From positions 1 to 34,586 of the forward strand of contig VGXS01000037.1 of the NCBI GenBank assembly GCA_016873225.1: DNA of 34,586 nucleotides, in the 5' to 3' direction. The translations under genes were made by a program, and so were the position numbers. Within the stretch, counting starts at the first letter, position 1; each line of letters begins with the position of its first letter. The stretch is from Planctomycetota bacterium. Lineage in GTDB: Bacteria > Planctomycetota > Planctomycetia > Gemmatales > Gemmataceae. The notes below the pieces were generated by a model. That model was not told the DNA's origin. It did no database searches and saw only the letters and a list, made by a program, of their open reading frames with translations. Shown here in pieces: positions 1 through 9,872 of this stretch.

Positions 1-2
1 AC

Positions 3-2543
3 GGCTATTTCAAGGGCGGGTATGAGGCGGCCAGGAAGTTCCTCGAGACAAAGGAGCCGCAAAAAGGCATTCCGGACGAACTGGAGGCGAAATTCCGGGT
101 CCGCGTGTTCGAGCAGCACGGCCCCAGCTTCGAACGCTACCTCAACGACCCGCTCACGAAAACCGGCGCCTACCTGACGATTTTCAATGTCCACACCGAG
201 GAGGTGATCACGCTGCCGCCCGACCAGCCTTCGGGATGGCTCAAGACGAAGCACGAGGCCAAGAAGGCGGAACCGGGTGAATGCAGGCTCCGCTTCCGCA
301 TCGGCACCGTGAAGGGCGCTCCCCCGGAACGGCGCTTCGTCGAGTTGGGCAGCCGGATCGAGAAGGACGAGTTCGGCCTGATCAGGACATTCCAGGTGAG
401 CGGCACCACCGACCAACCGCAGGTCATCAAGGTTCCGGTGAGCGTCAGCGCCCATGGGCCCCGCACCTTCGTGCTCCGCGAGAAACGGGATGTGAAGCGC
501 GACCATGAGTGGTACACCGCCACGGTGAAGGAAACGAAGGTCGGTCCGCCCCCGGCCCTGTGGATCGATTGGGTTGAATGGGAAGGCCCCATTCCCCAGC
601 AGTCACCCGTGGAGAAGGTCCAACGCATCGAACCCGAGAAGCGTCGCGCGGATGTCGAGCGCGGCCACCTGCGCTCCAAGTTCCTCAACGAGCAATACGC
701 CAAATGGAAGGACGCCGGCGGCGACGAGGCGCGCCTCAAGGAATTCGGCTTCATCGACAAGTCGCACGCGGAGTTCGCGAAGATTGTCTGGGAAGGCAAC
801 AACCGGTGGTTCCAGCAATACCTCGACAGGCCGCTTTCGAAAACGGGCCTGTACCTCGACAACACCGTCAACGAGACTTCGGAATACGCCGTCGACCTGC
901 CCGCCGACCTCGCCACCGGCGACTACCTGATGCGCGTGAACATCGCCCGGGTGCCGGACATGCCCGCCGAGCGGTCCCACCTGATGTTTGTCGAGGCCAG
1001 TCCCATCGACAAGGACGACCGCGCGCTGCTGGCGACAAGACAGGTCGCCGCGACCCTTGAGAATCCCGAGGTGGTCGAGTTGCCTTTCAAGGTGAGGCCG
1101 GGCGGCCCGCGCAAGTTCATCCTGATGGAGAAACGGCCCCTCAAGAAGGAGGGGATCAGCCTGCCGGGCCGCACCCGGCTGATCAAGGATGCCCGCCAGC
1201 GCGACCCGGCGCTGTGGATCGACTGGATCGAGGTCAAGGGACCGCTGCAAGCCGCCGACTCCATGTCGATACTGGCCGGCAAGTCCGGCAAGTCCGCGGA
1301 CGCCCGTGACATCATCGAACGCTTTGCCCTGCGAGCCTTCCGCGACAATCCGCCGCAACCGGGATACATCGACAAGCTCGTCAACCTGTTCGAGGCCCGG
1401 CTCAAGGCCGGCGACCCGTTCGAACAGGCCATCAGGGAACCTCTCGGCGTCGTGCTCGCCTCGCCGCGGTTCCTCTACCTGGCGGAACCGGGCGGGGCCG
1501 CGCGGCCCGGCAAGCTCACCCCCCGCGAACTGGCCACCCGCCTTTCGTACTTCCTGTGGAGCGCCCCGCCCGACGAGACGCTGCTCGCCCTGGCCCGCGA
1601 CGGCCAACTGGCAAGGCCCGAGGTCCTGGCCGCGCAGGTGAACCGCATGATCGACAGCGGCAAGTCGCGCGAATTCGTGACGGGCTTCACGAACCAGTGG
1701 CTGGGGATGGAACGGCTCGACTTCTTCCAGTTCAACACTCAGCTTTATCGGGATTTCGACGAGAGCACGAAAGCCGCGGCGCGCCTGGAGGTGTTTCGCA
1801 CCATCGAGCACGCGCTCCGGGCCAACCGCGGCGCGGGCGAACTCCTCAAGGCGGATTATGTCGTCGTCAACGGCCTGCTCGGCGCCTACTACGGGCTCGA
1901 GGGCGTGTCGGGCGACGAGTTCCGCGAGGTGCCCCTGCCGCCGGGCTCGCCCCGCGGAGGACTGCTCGGCATGTCGGCGATCCTGGCCATGGGCAGCAAC
2001 GGCGAGACGAGCAGTCCCGTCGAGCGGGGCGCCTGGGTCCTGCGGAAGCTGCTGCACGATCCCCCGCCTCCCGCGCCGCCCAATGTGCCGCAGCTCACAC
2101 GCCTGGAAGGCAAGCTGCTCACCTCACGCGAACGGATCCTGGCGCACCAGGAACAGCCGCAATGCGCGAGCTGCCACCGCAAGATCGACCCGATCGGCTT
2201 CGGCCTCGAGAACTTCAACGCCGTCGGCAAGTGGCGCGCCGCGGACCGCTACGAGAAACGCGGAGTCGGCAAGAAGGAGTGGAAGATCGATCCCAGCGGA
2301 GCCTTCCACAAGGGCCCGGCATTCAAGGACTATTTCGAGTTGCGCGACATCATCGCCTCAAGGCCCGAGGCGTTCTCACGCGGATTGGCCGAGGCCCTGG
2401 TCGAATACGCCCTCGGCCGCCCCTACGGCTTCACCGACCAACCCCTCGCCGACGAGATTGTCCGGCGCGCGGAGGGGAGGAACTTTGCCCTTCGGGAGTT
2501 CCTGCATGCCCTTGTGCAAAGCGAGTCCTTCCAAGCGAGGTGA
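3..2543 (+). CDS. DUF1592/DUF1588/DUF1585 planctomycete cytochrome-type protein, 5' truncated
   Basis: The frame is open to the left edge (first codon at 3), so the N-terminus is missing; the GTG at 105 is internal, not the start. About 846 residues remain. Two related beta-rich modules come first, each ending in a PALWIDW[VI]E..GP[IL] motif (residues ~35-200 and ~255-418). Then come a DUF1595-like segment (~434-490), DUF1592 (~503-632), DUF1588 with a CASCH heme-type motif near residue 721, and a C-terminal DUF1585 (~773-846). The family is very common in Planctomycetes; its members are large exported proteins, often with an N-terminal cytochrome domain, and their function is unknown. The stop is 6 nt before the DUF1552 gene, and the next gene's Shine-Dalgarno (AGGTGA) overlaps this stop, so the two are an operon pair. 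Bases 369-1412 recur at 33543-34586. Confidence 0.9.
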   Translation, partial: GYFKGGYEAARKFLETKEPQKGIPDELEAKFRVRVFEQHGPSFERYLNDPLTKTGAYLTIFNVHTEEVITLPPDQPSGWLKTKHEAKKAEPGECRLRFRIGTVKGAPPERRFVELGSRIEKDEFGLIRTFQVSGTTDQPQVIKVPVSVSAHGPRTFVLREKRDVKRDHEWYTATVKETKVGPPPALWIDWVEWEGPIPQQSPVEKVQRIEPEKRRADVERGHLRSKFLNEQYAKWKDAGGDEARLKEFGFIDKSHAEFAKIVWEGNNRWFQQYLDRPLSKTGLYLDNTVNETSEYAVDLPADLATGDYLMRVNIARVPDMPAERSHLMFVEASPIDKDDRALLATRQVAATLENPEVVELPFKVRPGGPRKFILMEKRPLKKEGISLPGRTRLIKDARQRDPALWIDWIEVKGPLQAADSMSILAGKSGKSADARDIIERFALRAFRDNPPQPGYIDKLVNLFEARLKAGDPFEQAIREPLGVVLASPRFLYLAEPGGAARPGKLTPRELATRLSYFLWSAPPDETLLALARDGQLARPEVLAAQVNRMIDSGKSREFVTGFTNQWLGMERLDFFQFNTQLYRDFDESTKAAARLEVFRTIEHALRANRGAGELLKADYVVVNGLLGAYYGLEGVSGDEFREVPLPPGSPRGGLLGMSAILAMGSNGETSSPVERGAWVLRKLLHDPPPPAPPNVPQLTRLEGKLLTSRERILAHQEQPQCASCHRKIDPIGFGLENFNAVGKWRAADRYEKRGVGKKEWKIDPSGAFHKGPAFKDYFELRDIIASRPEAFSRGLAEALVEYALGRPYGFTDQPLADEIVRRAEGRNFALREFLHALVQSESFQAR
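369..1412 (+). repeat. 1,044-bp direct repeat, copy 1
   Basis: Identical to 33543-34586 (offset 33174) except one base: G at 478 versus T at 33652, giving Arg or Leu in FVL[RL]EKRD. The repeat lies wholly inside the DUF1592-type gene and starts mid-codon-run with no flanking signal. The right end is simply the window edge. Confidence 0.95.
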
Positions 2544-2549
2544 ATCGAC

Positions 2550-4046
2550 ATGACCGCATCGAGCCAACGCCGCCGGTTCCTTGGGAGCGCCGGCGCCCTG
2601 ATCGCCCTGCCCGCCCTGGAGTCGCTGGCGGCCCCGAGGCCGGCCCCGGGGGCCCCCGCCGCCGCGGCGAGGCCGAAGCGAATGATCTTCCTGAACTTCG
2701 GATGGGGCGTGACGAACGAGACCTGGTTCCCGAATGTGAAGCAAACCGGCGCCGACTACGCCCTGCCGCCGGGGCTCGCGCCGCTGGCCCGTCACAAGGC
2801 CGACTTCACCGTGATCCAGGGGCTTTCCAACAAGTTCGCCAACGAGGCCCACTGGGGCAGCACCTTCTGGCTCACCGGCGCCAACCGCTACGCCGAACCC
2901 GGCCAGAGCTTCCACAACAGCGTCAGCGCCGACCAGGTCGCCGCGGCGTGCCTGGGCGGCGACACGCGGTTTTCCTCGCTGCAGCTCAACAGCCCGGATG
3001 TGAACAATTCAGGACACGGCCCGGGGCTTTCCTTGGCCTGGGACCGGCGCGGCAAGCCGGTCGCCGGCTTCGACAACCCGGTTCTCGTGTTCCACCGGCT
3101 GTTCTCCGCCGACTCCACCCCCCTGGCCGAGCGCCAGGCGATGCTCGCCCAGAAGCGGAGCGTGCTCGACGCCGTGCTGGCCGACGCGGGAGACCTGCAG
3201 CGGAAGCTCAACAAGGCCGACACCGACAAGCTCGACGAATATTTCCAGGGGATCCGCGACATTGAAACGCGCCTAGGCAGGGACGAAAGCTGGCTCGGCG
3301 TGCCCAAGCCCAAGTCGGCGATGAGGGAACCCAGGCCCGGACTGGCGGGCCGCGACGAGATCGCCATCATGTACGACCTCATGGTCGCCGCCCTGCAAAC
3401 CGACAGCACCCGTGTCATCACTTACCGCCAGCCGGTGGGCACCTTGCTGCAGAGCCTCGCCGTGAAGGTCGCCCCGCACGACATGAGCCACTACTCGCCC
3501 GGCGACCGGATGGAGGCGTCGCAGAAACGCGATGCCGCCCAAAGCGAGCTTCTCGCCGGCCTCATCGACAAGCTCAAGGCGACCCGGGAACCGGACGGCT
3601 CAACCCTGTTCGACCACACGGTCATCAGCTACGGCAGCAACATCCGCACGATCCACTATCTCGACAATTGCCCGACGCTGGTCGCCGGGCGGGGTGCCGG
3701 AATCGGGCTTGGCCAGCATCTCGTCCTGTCCAAGGACACGCCACTGTGCAACCTGTGGCTCACCCTGCTCAAGGGGATCGGGGCCAAGGTGGAGTCGCAT
3801 GGCGACAGCACGGGAATCATGGTCGCCACGAGCCATCGCGTACTGAAACGTCCCCACGCGGATGTGGCTCTCGGTGATCCGCGTCAGGATCGCGCCGGGG
3901 AGTTTTGTTTCCCGAAACACCTTTTTTCCGGTTATCACGACCGCCAGGCTTCGGGCCGTCGGGATGCCGAGGGCGTGCATCGCCTCGCTGATGATGTATT
4001 CGCGGAGCATCGGGCCGAGTGCAGCCAGCCCATCGCAGCGTCATGA
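2550..4046 (+). CDS. DUF1552 exported protein; last ~75 codons are foreign sequence
   Basis: ATG is preceded by AGGTGA at 6 nt spacing. The N-terminus is Tat-like ([21 protein letters not shown]). The body is DUF1552: an early [17 protein letters not shown] segment, an ESWLG/IETRL middle, and a late [10 protein letters not shown] segment that normally lies at the extreme C-terminus. DUF1552 proteins are usually encoded directly after DUF1592-type genes, as here; their function is unknown. After the GDSTG motif (about base 3815) the frame runs on to 4046 through sequence that is antisense to a selO gene, so those last ~75 residues are not a real domain. The true gene probably ended within a few codons of the break. 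What is seen is a fusion frame; that it is a chimeric join rather than a real protein is inferred. Confidence 0.85.
   Translation: MTASSQRRRFLGSAGALIALPALESLAAPRPAPGAPAAAARPKRMIFLNFGWGVTNETWFPNVKQTGADYALPPGLAPLARHKADFTVIQGLSNKFANEAHWGSTFWLTGANRYAEPGQSFHNSVSADQVAAACLGGDTRFSSLQLNSPDVNNSGHGPGLSLAWDRRGKPVAGFDNPVLVFHRLFSADSTPLAERQAMLAQKRSVLDAVLADAGDLQRKLNKADTDKLDEYFQGIRDIETRLGRDESWLGVPKPKSAMREPRPGLAGRDEIAIMYDLMVAALQTDSTRVITYRQPVGTLLQSLAVKVAPHDMSHYSPGDRMEASQKRDAAQSELLAGLIDKLKATREPDGSTLFDHTVISYGSNIRTIHYLDNCPTLVAGRGAGIGLGQHLVLSKDTPLCNLWLTLLKGIGAKVESHGDSTGIMVATSHRVLKRPHADVALGDPRQDRAGEFCFPKHLFSGYHDRQASGRRDAEGVHRLADDVFAEHRAECSQPIAAS
3815..3837. other. Breakpoint between DUF1552 (+) and selO (-)
   Basis: To the left is the last conserved block of DUF1552 on the plus strand. 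To the right, on the minus strand, is the SelO block [13 protein letters not shown]. Both genes lose their 3' ends at the same point, tail to tail. This is the pattern of a rearrangement or an assembly or amplification chimera. The exact base cannot be fixed by reading alone. Confidence 0.7.
3824..4040 (-). pseudogene. selO: SelO, continuation after the in-frame stop, 3' truncated
   Basis: In the same frame as the upstream part, the sequence continues as [26 protein letters not shown], then SLAVV and [16 protein letters not shown], all typical of the SelO core (catalytic-cleft helix and the RVGTFQ block). Homology stops near base 3824, where the DUF1552 gene begins on the other strand. Only about 195 of the roughly 480-490 residues usual for SelO are present, so the metal-binding and activation parts are lost. 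The open frame runs on antisense to DUF1552 as far as base 3600, but that stretch is not SelO. Confidence 0.75.
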
Positions 4047-4412
4047 GAAGGCGGTTGGCCCCGAACCTTTGAACTGAATATCGACGAGTCGGCCAGAGGG
4101 TGTTCGGTGTTCGCCGAGGAGAATGGCCCGCCCGTCACCGAGCATGGTGAAGCCGCCGAACTGATGCCCCGTGTAGGCTTGGGCGATCGGGTCGGCACCT
4201 TGTGGCAGGGTTTGCCCCGCGAAGAGCTGAGCCGCTTCTTGTGCGAGGAGGTGCCGAAGATGCAAACCCAATTCATCAGCCAGTTCATGATTCAGGACGA
4301 CAACCCGCTGCTCCCGCACTTGAGCAGGCTTCACCCGTATGAAGAATTCGTTGGGCAGCAGCGTGTAGGTGTTGTCGAACTGCCAGCCGATGTCGCTGGT
4401 GTTCTCAGCCAT
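4041..4412 (-). pseudogene. selO: Protein adenylyltransferase SelO (YdiU), N-terminal part, ended by in-frame TGA
   Basis: SelO is a pseudokinase-fold enzyme that transfers AMP from ATP to protein Ser/Thr/Tyr. Visible family motifs are DNTYTLLP (~13-20), YTGHQFGGFTMLGDGRA (~80-95) and [13 protein letters not shown] (~111-123) with the nucleotide-binding Lys at 115. Codon 124 is TGA (4043-4041) where the family has Arg in S-R-R-G-D-G. The frame continues unchanged beyond it, so this is a substitution, not a frameshift. Two codons later TGC (Cys) replaces the conserved Gly. The start ATG (4412) shares one base with the TAA of the ThuA gene (TAATG), so translation is probably coupled. Nonsense mutation, consensus error, or both remain possible. 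SelO identity is firm. Confidence 0.85.
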
Positions 4413-5308
4413 TACTTCTTTCCCTTGGGATCGAGATTCTTTTGCATGTCTTCGTCCGTCAAGGTCGAGGCCATGCCGTCGGCCGGGACATCCACTTTGC
4501 TGATCCAGAGCAGCGCGTTCAGCACCAGCTTGCGGAAGTTGTCGTCGGCCCAGTTCTTGTGGAAGTGTCCGCCGGTGAATCCGACGCCGCGGCCGCCGCC
4601 CTTGCGATCCGTCGCCCACATCAGGTGCTCGGCGCGGCCCTTGGCCTCCTGAATGTGCTTGTACGGACCCTTCGGGTAGACGTACGGGCCGTCGCGGGTG
4701 GCGTCGGTCGGGGTGGCGGTCAGAATCGGCGTCACGCCCTTCATCTCGGGGCGGAACCGCATGTTGAAGTACCACTCGTCGTGGATGGCGAACGGCTTCA
4801 CCCCGCTGGTGATCGGGTGCTTGGGCAACTCGGTGAAGTCCGCCTTCCACATCGGATTACACGAGAACTCGTGCTCATAGCAGCCGCCGATCCAGTCGCG
4901 GAAGGTGTCCCCCGCCGGGCCTTTCGGCACTTCAACGCCGAAGTGCAGGCAGAACAAGCCGACGCCCTTCTCCAGCAGCTTCCCGAGGCGAGCCAGCCGC
5001 TCGCCCTGAATCAGCGGGTGGCCTTTGCCGCCGTCGGCGTAACACAGGATGCCGTCGGCGGTGTCGAGGATCGAATCGTCCTTCGGGTACCCGTTCAGCA
5101 CGAACGACACTTCCAACCCGTTGATCCCCTTCAGGCACTGGTGGAACAGTTGCACACCCGCGTTGTGCTCGTGCATGCCGGGCGGGTGGCTCGGGGTGCC
5201 GGCGATGAGGACGAGTTTCTTCGCCTTCGGTTCGGCGGCGACGGGTTGCGTCCCCAGAGCGACGGCCGTCGCGGAGGCGGCCAGAAAATCACGGCGAGAG
5301 AGGTTCAT
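4412..5308 (-). CDS. ThuA-domain exported protein (Tat-type leader)
   Basis: 298 residues. I chose the ATG at 5308 because it gives a clean Tat-like leader (NLSRRDFLAASATAVALG, ending near VAAEP); the longer frame to 5389 would precede that leader with 27 unlikely residues. The body is ThuA/trehalose-utilisation-like (glutamine-amidotransferase fold): KLVLIAGTPSHPPGMHEHNAG, then GLFCLHFGVEVP, AIHDEWYFNMRF and GRGVGFTGGHFHKNW. ThuA proteins in Planctomycetes are typically secreted and occur with sugar-catabolism genes; the biochemical role is unsettled. It lies 22 nt after hemB and overlaps selO by 1 nt. It is a second ThuA paralogue besides the one at 6389-7258, with a different leader. Confidence 0.88.
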   Translation of the reverse strand: MNLSRRDFLAASATAVALGTQPVAAEPKAKKLVLIAGTPSHPPGMHEHNAGVQLFHQCLKGINGLEVSFVLNGYPKDDSILDTADGILCYADGGKGHPLIQGERLARLGKLLEKGVGLFCLHFGVEVPKGPAGDTFRDWIGGCYEHEFSCNPMWKADFTELPKHPITSGVKPFAIHDEWYFNMRFRPEMKGVTPILTATPTDATRDGPYVYPKGPYKHIQEAKGRAEHLMWATDRKGGGRGVGFTGGHFHKNWADDNFRKLVLNALLWISKVDVPADGMASTLTDEDMQKNLDPKGKK

Positions 5309-5330
5309 GACAGGCTCCACGGGCGAACGG

Positions 5331-5651
<321 letters not shown>

Positions 5652-6344
5652 TTAGGTCTTCTTGTCGCCGCTACCGAGGTTCGATGCCGACCCGACAGCG
5701 TCGCGGAACGGGCCGTAGAACGCCGAAGCGTATTTGGCGGCGTAACTGAGGATCGACACATCCACGAACCCGGCGGCGTCGAGCGATCGTCGGATCGCGC
5801 CGACGCGACCGTCCATCATGTCCGACGGCGCGATGATGTCGCACCCCGCTCGAGCCTGGACTACGGCCTGTCGGCACAGCACTTCCACCGTTTCGTCGTT
5901 GATGACGTGACCGTCACGGACAAGCCCGTCCTGGCCGTGCGAGGTGTACTGGTCGAGCGCCACGTCGCAGATGACGCCGACCTCGGGCACGTCCCGCTTA
6001 ATGGCCCGGATGGCCCGGCAGGCGAGGTTGTCGGGGTTGGTCGCCTCGTCACCGTCGGGAGTCTTGAGCGCCGGCGGGGTGACGGGAAAGAGGGCAACGG
6101 CCGGGATGCCGAGGGCGCGGGCCACGGCAGGGGTCAGCAAATCGAGCGACAGCCGTTCGACGCCGGGCATGGATGCGATCGGCGTGCGGACGTTCTGGCC
6201 GTCGTGAACGAAGACAGGCCAGATCAGGTCCGCGGCTGCCAGGTGCGTCTCCGCGACTATTCGCCGCATCCACGGGAGGCGGCGCAACCGGCGCGGCCGC
6301 TGCAGCGGTGGCCAGGACGGTTCGGATTTGGTTTCCTTCGACAT
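5652..6344 (-). pseudogene. hemB: HemB (delta-aminolevulinate dehydratase), N-terminal two thirds, ended by TAA
   Basis: HemB condenses two 5-aminolevulinate molecules to porphobilinogen for heme and corrinoid synthesis in the cytoplasm. Seen here: RPRRLRRLPWMRRIVAET near the N-terminus, the metal-site segment CDVALDQYTSHGQDG (~126-140), APSDMMDGRVGAIR (~172-185) and AAKYASAFYGPFRDAVGSAS with the Schiff-base Lys at 204. The metal site has Ala/Asp/Asp where zinc enzymes have three Cys, so this is the zinc-independent (Mg-type) form. Codon 231 is TAA (5654-5652) where the family has Tyr (DKKTYQMDP), a one-base change from TAC. The start at 6344 fits family length; an in-frame ATG at 6365 is the alternative. 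An essential gene broken by one base suggests consensus error or a dispensable paralogue. Confidence 0.88.
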
Positions 6345-6388
6345 AGCTGGCACCCCCTTCGCCATCGCTCGTATGCGGCGAAATGCTG

Positions 6389-7258
6389 CTATTTGACCGG
6401 CAGAACCTTGTCGGGCGTCGGGAACTTTTCTGGAACCTTCTGGGTGACCTTGCCGGTGGCGGCCCACTCGACGCCGCGCTGGTAGGTGACGGCGAAGCCG
6501 ACGCAGTTCATTTGCTTCACATCGTGCCCCATGATCGTGTGGAATATGCGGCCCTTGCCGTAGTCGATCGTCATCAGCGCCGGCTCGTTCTCGCCACTTC
6601 CCCCGGTGCTCTTGTCGGAGAAGGCGGTGGCCAGAACGGTCAGGTTCTTCGCCGGCCCGCGCAAGCGGTCGTACAGTTCGTCCGAAGCGTGCCGCCACTT
6701 CGCCGACAGGCCCTTCGTGATCGGATGTTCGCGGTCGATGTGCTCGACAACATACTCGTGCTGCTTGCCGTGGCTGCCCCCTCGCCCCTTCGACTCATCG
6801 CGGACGATCTTGCCGTCGCGGTAGCGAATGTACGGGCCGTCTTTCTCGTTGCGACCGCCCCAGCCGCCGAGGCCGATCATCTCGTTGTACTCTGTCCATT
6901 TCGGGAACGAGTTGTCGGCCGCATGGTAGATCACCAGCCCGCCGCCGTTCTTGACGAAATCGACGAAACTCGCCTGCGTCTCGGTGGACCAGTCGTCGCC
7001 GTTGTAGTTCATGACGACGACCGCGTAGTCGCTGAACTTCGGCTTGAACCCGGCGGACCCTTTTTCCGGCGACGTGGCGACATCGACGGTGAACAGTTTC
7101 GTCTGTTCAAGCAGGTCCTTGAGTACCGGTGTCGTCGCCTTCCAGTTGTGGTTGTTCTGCCCGTCGACGATTAAGGCCTTGATCTTCGGCTCAACGGGGC
7201 GAACGATGCCGCACATGCTAAGGACACAGCAGGCAACTAGAAAAAATCGGCTCATCAT
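6389..7258 (-). CDS. ThuA-like exported protein
   Basis: 289 residues with an N-terminal Sec-type signal (hydrophobic [15 protein letters not shown]). It then shows [47 protein letters not shown], the [10 protein letters not shown] segment, HPITKGL and [11 protein letters not shown]. These are typical of planctomycete ThuA-domain proteins, which share the class I glutamine-amidotransferase fold but not a proven activity. It lies 44 nt before hemB and 31 nt after phoX on the same strand. The double Met at the start makes 7258 or 7255 equally possible. Confidence 0.9.
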   Translation of the reverse strand: MMSRFFLVACCVLSMCGIVRPVEPKIKALIVDGQNNHNWKATTPVLKDLLEQTKLFTVDVATSPEKGSAGFKPKFSDYAVVVMNYNGDDWSTETQASFVDFVKNGGGLVIYHAADNSFPKWTEYNEMIGLGGWGGRNEKDGPYIRYRDGKIVRDESKGRGGSHGKQHEYVVEHIDREHPITKGLSAKWRHASDELYDRLRGPAKNLTVLATAFSDKSTGGSGENEPALMTIDYGKGRIFHTIMGHDVKQMNCVGFAVTYQRGVEWAATGKVTQKVPEKFPTPDKVLPVK

Positions 7259-7289
7259 TTCGCATCTCAGTTCCGGAAAAGGGTCGCGA

Positions 7290-8981
7290 TCAAAATCCGC
7301 GGATCGCTACGACGCTCGGACGCGGGATCGCTCTGCCGCCATCGGGCCAGTGGCTGGTCAGTTTATCGAGCGACGCAGTGAGTTCGCCGGGGTGCTGGAC
7401 GGACAAGAAGAGCGTCTTCCCGTCTTCGGTGAACCACGGGCCGGTCAATTCCGCTTCGATTGGCCCGCTGGCGAACTGGAACGCATCGCCGGCGGAGTCG
7501 CCGGTGGTCGGCACGACGAACAGCCCGTTGTTGCCGAACGGTTTGTACGCGCCGCTGCCCATCTTGTCGGACGACATGTCGCAAACCACCCACAAGTTCC
7601 CCTCGTGGTCGAAGGCGAGGTTGTCCGGGCAGGCCAGACCTGACTGCGGGCCGCCGGCCAGGAAGATCTCGTACCGGAACGAAGTCGTAGCCGCATCGTC
7701 GTTGTCTTCCACCAACCTCACGATATGGCCATAAAGGTTGCCGTGCCGAGTGTTGTTGGTCAGTGCCACGTACACACTGCCGTCGCGTGGATGGACTTCG
7801 CAATCCTCACAACGATCCAGCGGCGTGGCCCCGAGAACGCGAGCTGCAATGCGGGTGTGTATGAGCAACTCGGCCTGATTGGTGATCTGAAAGGTCGAGT
7901 CGATCTTCTTGGCGGCGGCATATGCAGCGGACTCTTGAATGACCTTCGCGGTTTGCGCGGTGAAGACCATCGGGATCCAGCGTCCCTTGGCCAGATCGGC
8001 CGCGTACAGCGTTCCTTCTTGCAGCCGCTTCCGGCGATCCGCCCGTGTCGCTTTTGGGTCGTCCGGTTCGTCGGAGACAAATTTGTAAAGGTGTTGGTCG
8101 ACTTCGTCATCGCCCATGTAGACAACGACGTGCCCTTTCGCACCGCGGGTGACGGCCGCATTCTCGTGCTTGAACCGGCCAAGCGCCGTGTGCTTGAGTG
8201 GTGGCAGTTCACCGTATGGATCGACCTCCATCACCCAGCCGAACCGGGTCTCGTCGATCGCCTGTTTCGGGTCGTCCGACCAGCGGTAGAAGAAGTCTTT
8301 CGGGTCGGTCCCATTAAAGTCTGGGTAGTTCTCTTCGCAAGAGAGAGCGGTGAACCAAGGGGTCCGACCGCCGGAGCAGTTCCCCAGCGAGCCGACGGCC
8401 GAATTCAGCATCCCAGAGGCCGGGCCGGTCAGGGCGATCTCCGGGTAGGCCGCCGTAATCCGACGGTGGAACTTCGAGTTCGCCACGAGCTTCCACTGCT
8501 CCCCGTCGAGTTTGACGTGAACCACGCTCCCGCCCACGGCCAGCCGCTCGGCCGCGATCTGCCCCGGCGTCTTCTTCTTGCCCGCCCTGTAATCGGCAGG
8601 TGTGTAGCCCGATTGGAACAGCGGGTTCGGGTACTCGTGGTTGACCCAGAGCAAGCCTTCTGTCGAACTGCGACCACCTCTCAGGGCGTCGATCGGGAAG
8701 TAGGCGATGAAGTCGTTGTTGAAGCCGAACCGCTCGGCGGAACCGTCCGGAGCCTTCGACCCAAGCGGGTGATCCCAACCCACGACGACATCCGCCCGAA
8801 AGCCCGTAGGAACCACGAGTTCATCGGCGGAACTCGCCGCGATCGGTGCAAAGAAATGAAGTGGCTTCCCCTTTCGTCGTGGAGACGGAAAATCGGAGGC
8901 AGCCGCCGGTTGGCCCGCCACAAGGGCGGCATAGCTACCGACACCGAGGTACGTCAGAAATGCTCGGCGCGAGTGCAACAT
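7290..8981 (-). CDS. PhoX-family (DUF839) protein, putative alkaline phosphatase
   Basis: 563 residues. The leader is Tat-like ([21 protein letters not shown]). The body matches PhoX/DUF839: [95 protein letters not shown] and [17 protein letters not shown]. Characterised PhoX enzymes are Ca/Fe-dependent, Tat-exported phosphomonoesterases. Length and leader agree with that family, but many DUF839 members are untested, so substrate is unknown. It lies 22 nt after the MBL-fold gene and 31 nt before a ThuA gene. Confidence 0.88.
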   Translation of the reverse strand: MLHSRRAFLTYLGVGSYAALVAGQPAAASDFPSPRRKGKPLHFFAPIAASSADELVVPTGFRADVVVGWDHPLGSKAPDGSAERFGFNNDFIAYFPIDALRGGRSSTEGLLWVNHEYPNPLFQSGYTPADYRAGKKKTPGQIAAERLAVGGSVVHVKLDGEQWKLVANSKFHRRITAAYPEIALTGPASGMLNSAVGSLGNCSGGRTPWFTALSCEENYPDFNGTDPKDFFYRWSDDPKQAIDETRFGWVMEVDPYGELPPLKHTALGRFKHENAAVTRGAKGHVVVYMGDDEVDQHLYKFVSDEPDDPKATRADRRKRLQEGTLYAADLAKGRWIPMVFTAQTAKVIQESAAYAAAKKIDSTFQITNQAELLIHTRIAARVLGATPLDRCEDCEVHPRDGSVYVALTNNTRHGNLYGHIVRLVEDNDDAATTSFRYEIFLAGGPQSGLACPDNLAFDHEGNLWVVCDMSSDKMGSGAYKPFGNNGLFVVPTTGDSAGDAFQFASGPIEAELTGPWFTEDGKTLFLSVQHPGELTASLDKLTSHWPDGGRAIPRPSVVAIRGF

Positions 8982-9003
8982 GGCGAACTCCTCACGACAT
9001 TGT

Positions 9004-9819
9004 TCACTTCTTGTTTATGACCTCGCCCGGCTTCCAGCCTAGGACAATCGTCGTCGGGGACACTTTCTCCCGAGGATCGAATGTGAACGCGTTCGACTCG
9101 GTCGCCTTCGTGACGAGTTTCAACCCGTCGAGGAACTCGTCGGCCGACAGCAGCGTGTCGGGTTGGCCGTCCACGGCATAGGCCATCGGAAAGATGTAAC
9201 GCTTCGGTTTGATGGCGCTCACAACGTCCTTCGCATCGGCACCGTTGAGCACGTATACGCCCCCGACGGGGACGAATAACACGTCCACCGGGCCGATCGC
9301 TTTCACCTCGGTCTCCGACAGGGTGTGGCCGAGATGGCCGAGGTGGCAGAACGTCACCCCTTCGATCTCGACGACAAAAGTGGCGTTCTTGCCCCACTTC
9401 TTCCCGCCCTCCGCGTCGCGATAATTCCCGACGGTTCGGAACCGATACGACGCCTCCTCCACTTTGACTTTTTCGTCTAGCGGGTTCCAGTCCCAGGGTC
9501 GGCTGGGCCGCTCAAGCTTGTACCCGCGGAGAACTCGAACCTTGTTCGTATCCGTGGCATCTTCGATGGCCCCTTCGAGCCGTTCCTTGTCCGCGTGCGG
9601 ATGGCTCTGGCAGACGATATCCGCTCGAATTTTGTCCTTGCGGGGGAATACCGGCATCACCTGAGGCTCGAAGGCGATCACCCGTCCGGACGGGATTGTA
9701 ACGGTGAAGAACGCCTGCCCGTACCACCGGACAGTGAATCGTGGGTTGTCCTCCTTCGGCTGGGCCGACGAAACCGTGGCAAGGAGGAGGAGGCTGACAG
9801 CGGCGAGAATCTTCGTCAT
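9004..9819 (-). CDS. MBL-fold metallo-hydrolase-like exported protein
   Basis: 271 residues. The ATG at 9819 is chosen because it gives a Sec signal (KILAAVSLLLLATVSSA); the longer open frame upstream is the shadow of the DUF1826 gene. Features resemble UlaG/YycJ-like beta-lactamase-fold proteins: VRWYGQAFFTVTIPSG, IVCQSHPHADKERL (a variant of HxHxDH), VTFCHLGHLGHTLS and VDVLFVPVGGVYVLNG. The His/Asp ligands are partly altered (SHPHADK), so the metal site may be non-standard. Function unknown. It lies 53 nt after the first DUF1826 gene. Confidence 0.85.
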   Translation of the reverse strand: MTKILAAVSLLLLATVSSAQPKEDNPRFTVRWYGQAFFTVTIPSGRVIAFEPQVMPVFPRKDKIRADIVCQSHPHADKERLEGAIEDATDTNKVRVLRGYKLERPSRPWDWNPLDEKVKVEEASYRFRTVGNYRDAEGGKKWGKNATFVVEIEGVTFCHLGHLGHTLSETEVKAIGPVDVLFVPVGGVYVLNGADAKDVVSAIKPKRYIFPMAYAVDGQPDTLLSADEFLDGLKLVTKATESNAFTFDPREKVSPTTIVLGWKPGEVINKK

Positions 9820-9872
9820 GGACACACCTGAAGTCGGGAGGTTATAGTGCTCGGGTGCTATGCGTTCGGGCT

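Noticed and set aside
603..2057. Long minus-strand open frame (484 codons) opposite the DUF1592 gene
   Set aside because: Shadow of a GC-rich coding strand; no motif, start site or family feature, while the plus strand carries clear DUF1592/1588 motifs.
1556..3265. 569-codon plus-strand frame spanning the DUF1592/DUF1552 border
   Set aside because: Arg/Pro/Gly-rich out-of-frame translation of two recognised genes.
3600..3823. C-terminal extension of the SelO frame
   Set aside because: Antisense to the conserved end of DUF1552; no SelO homology.
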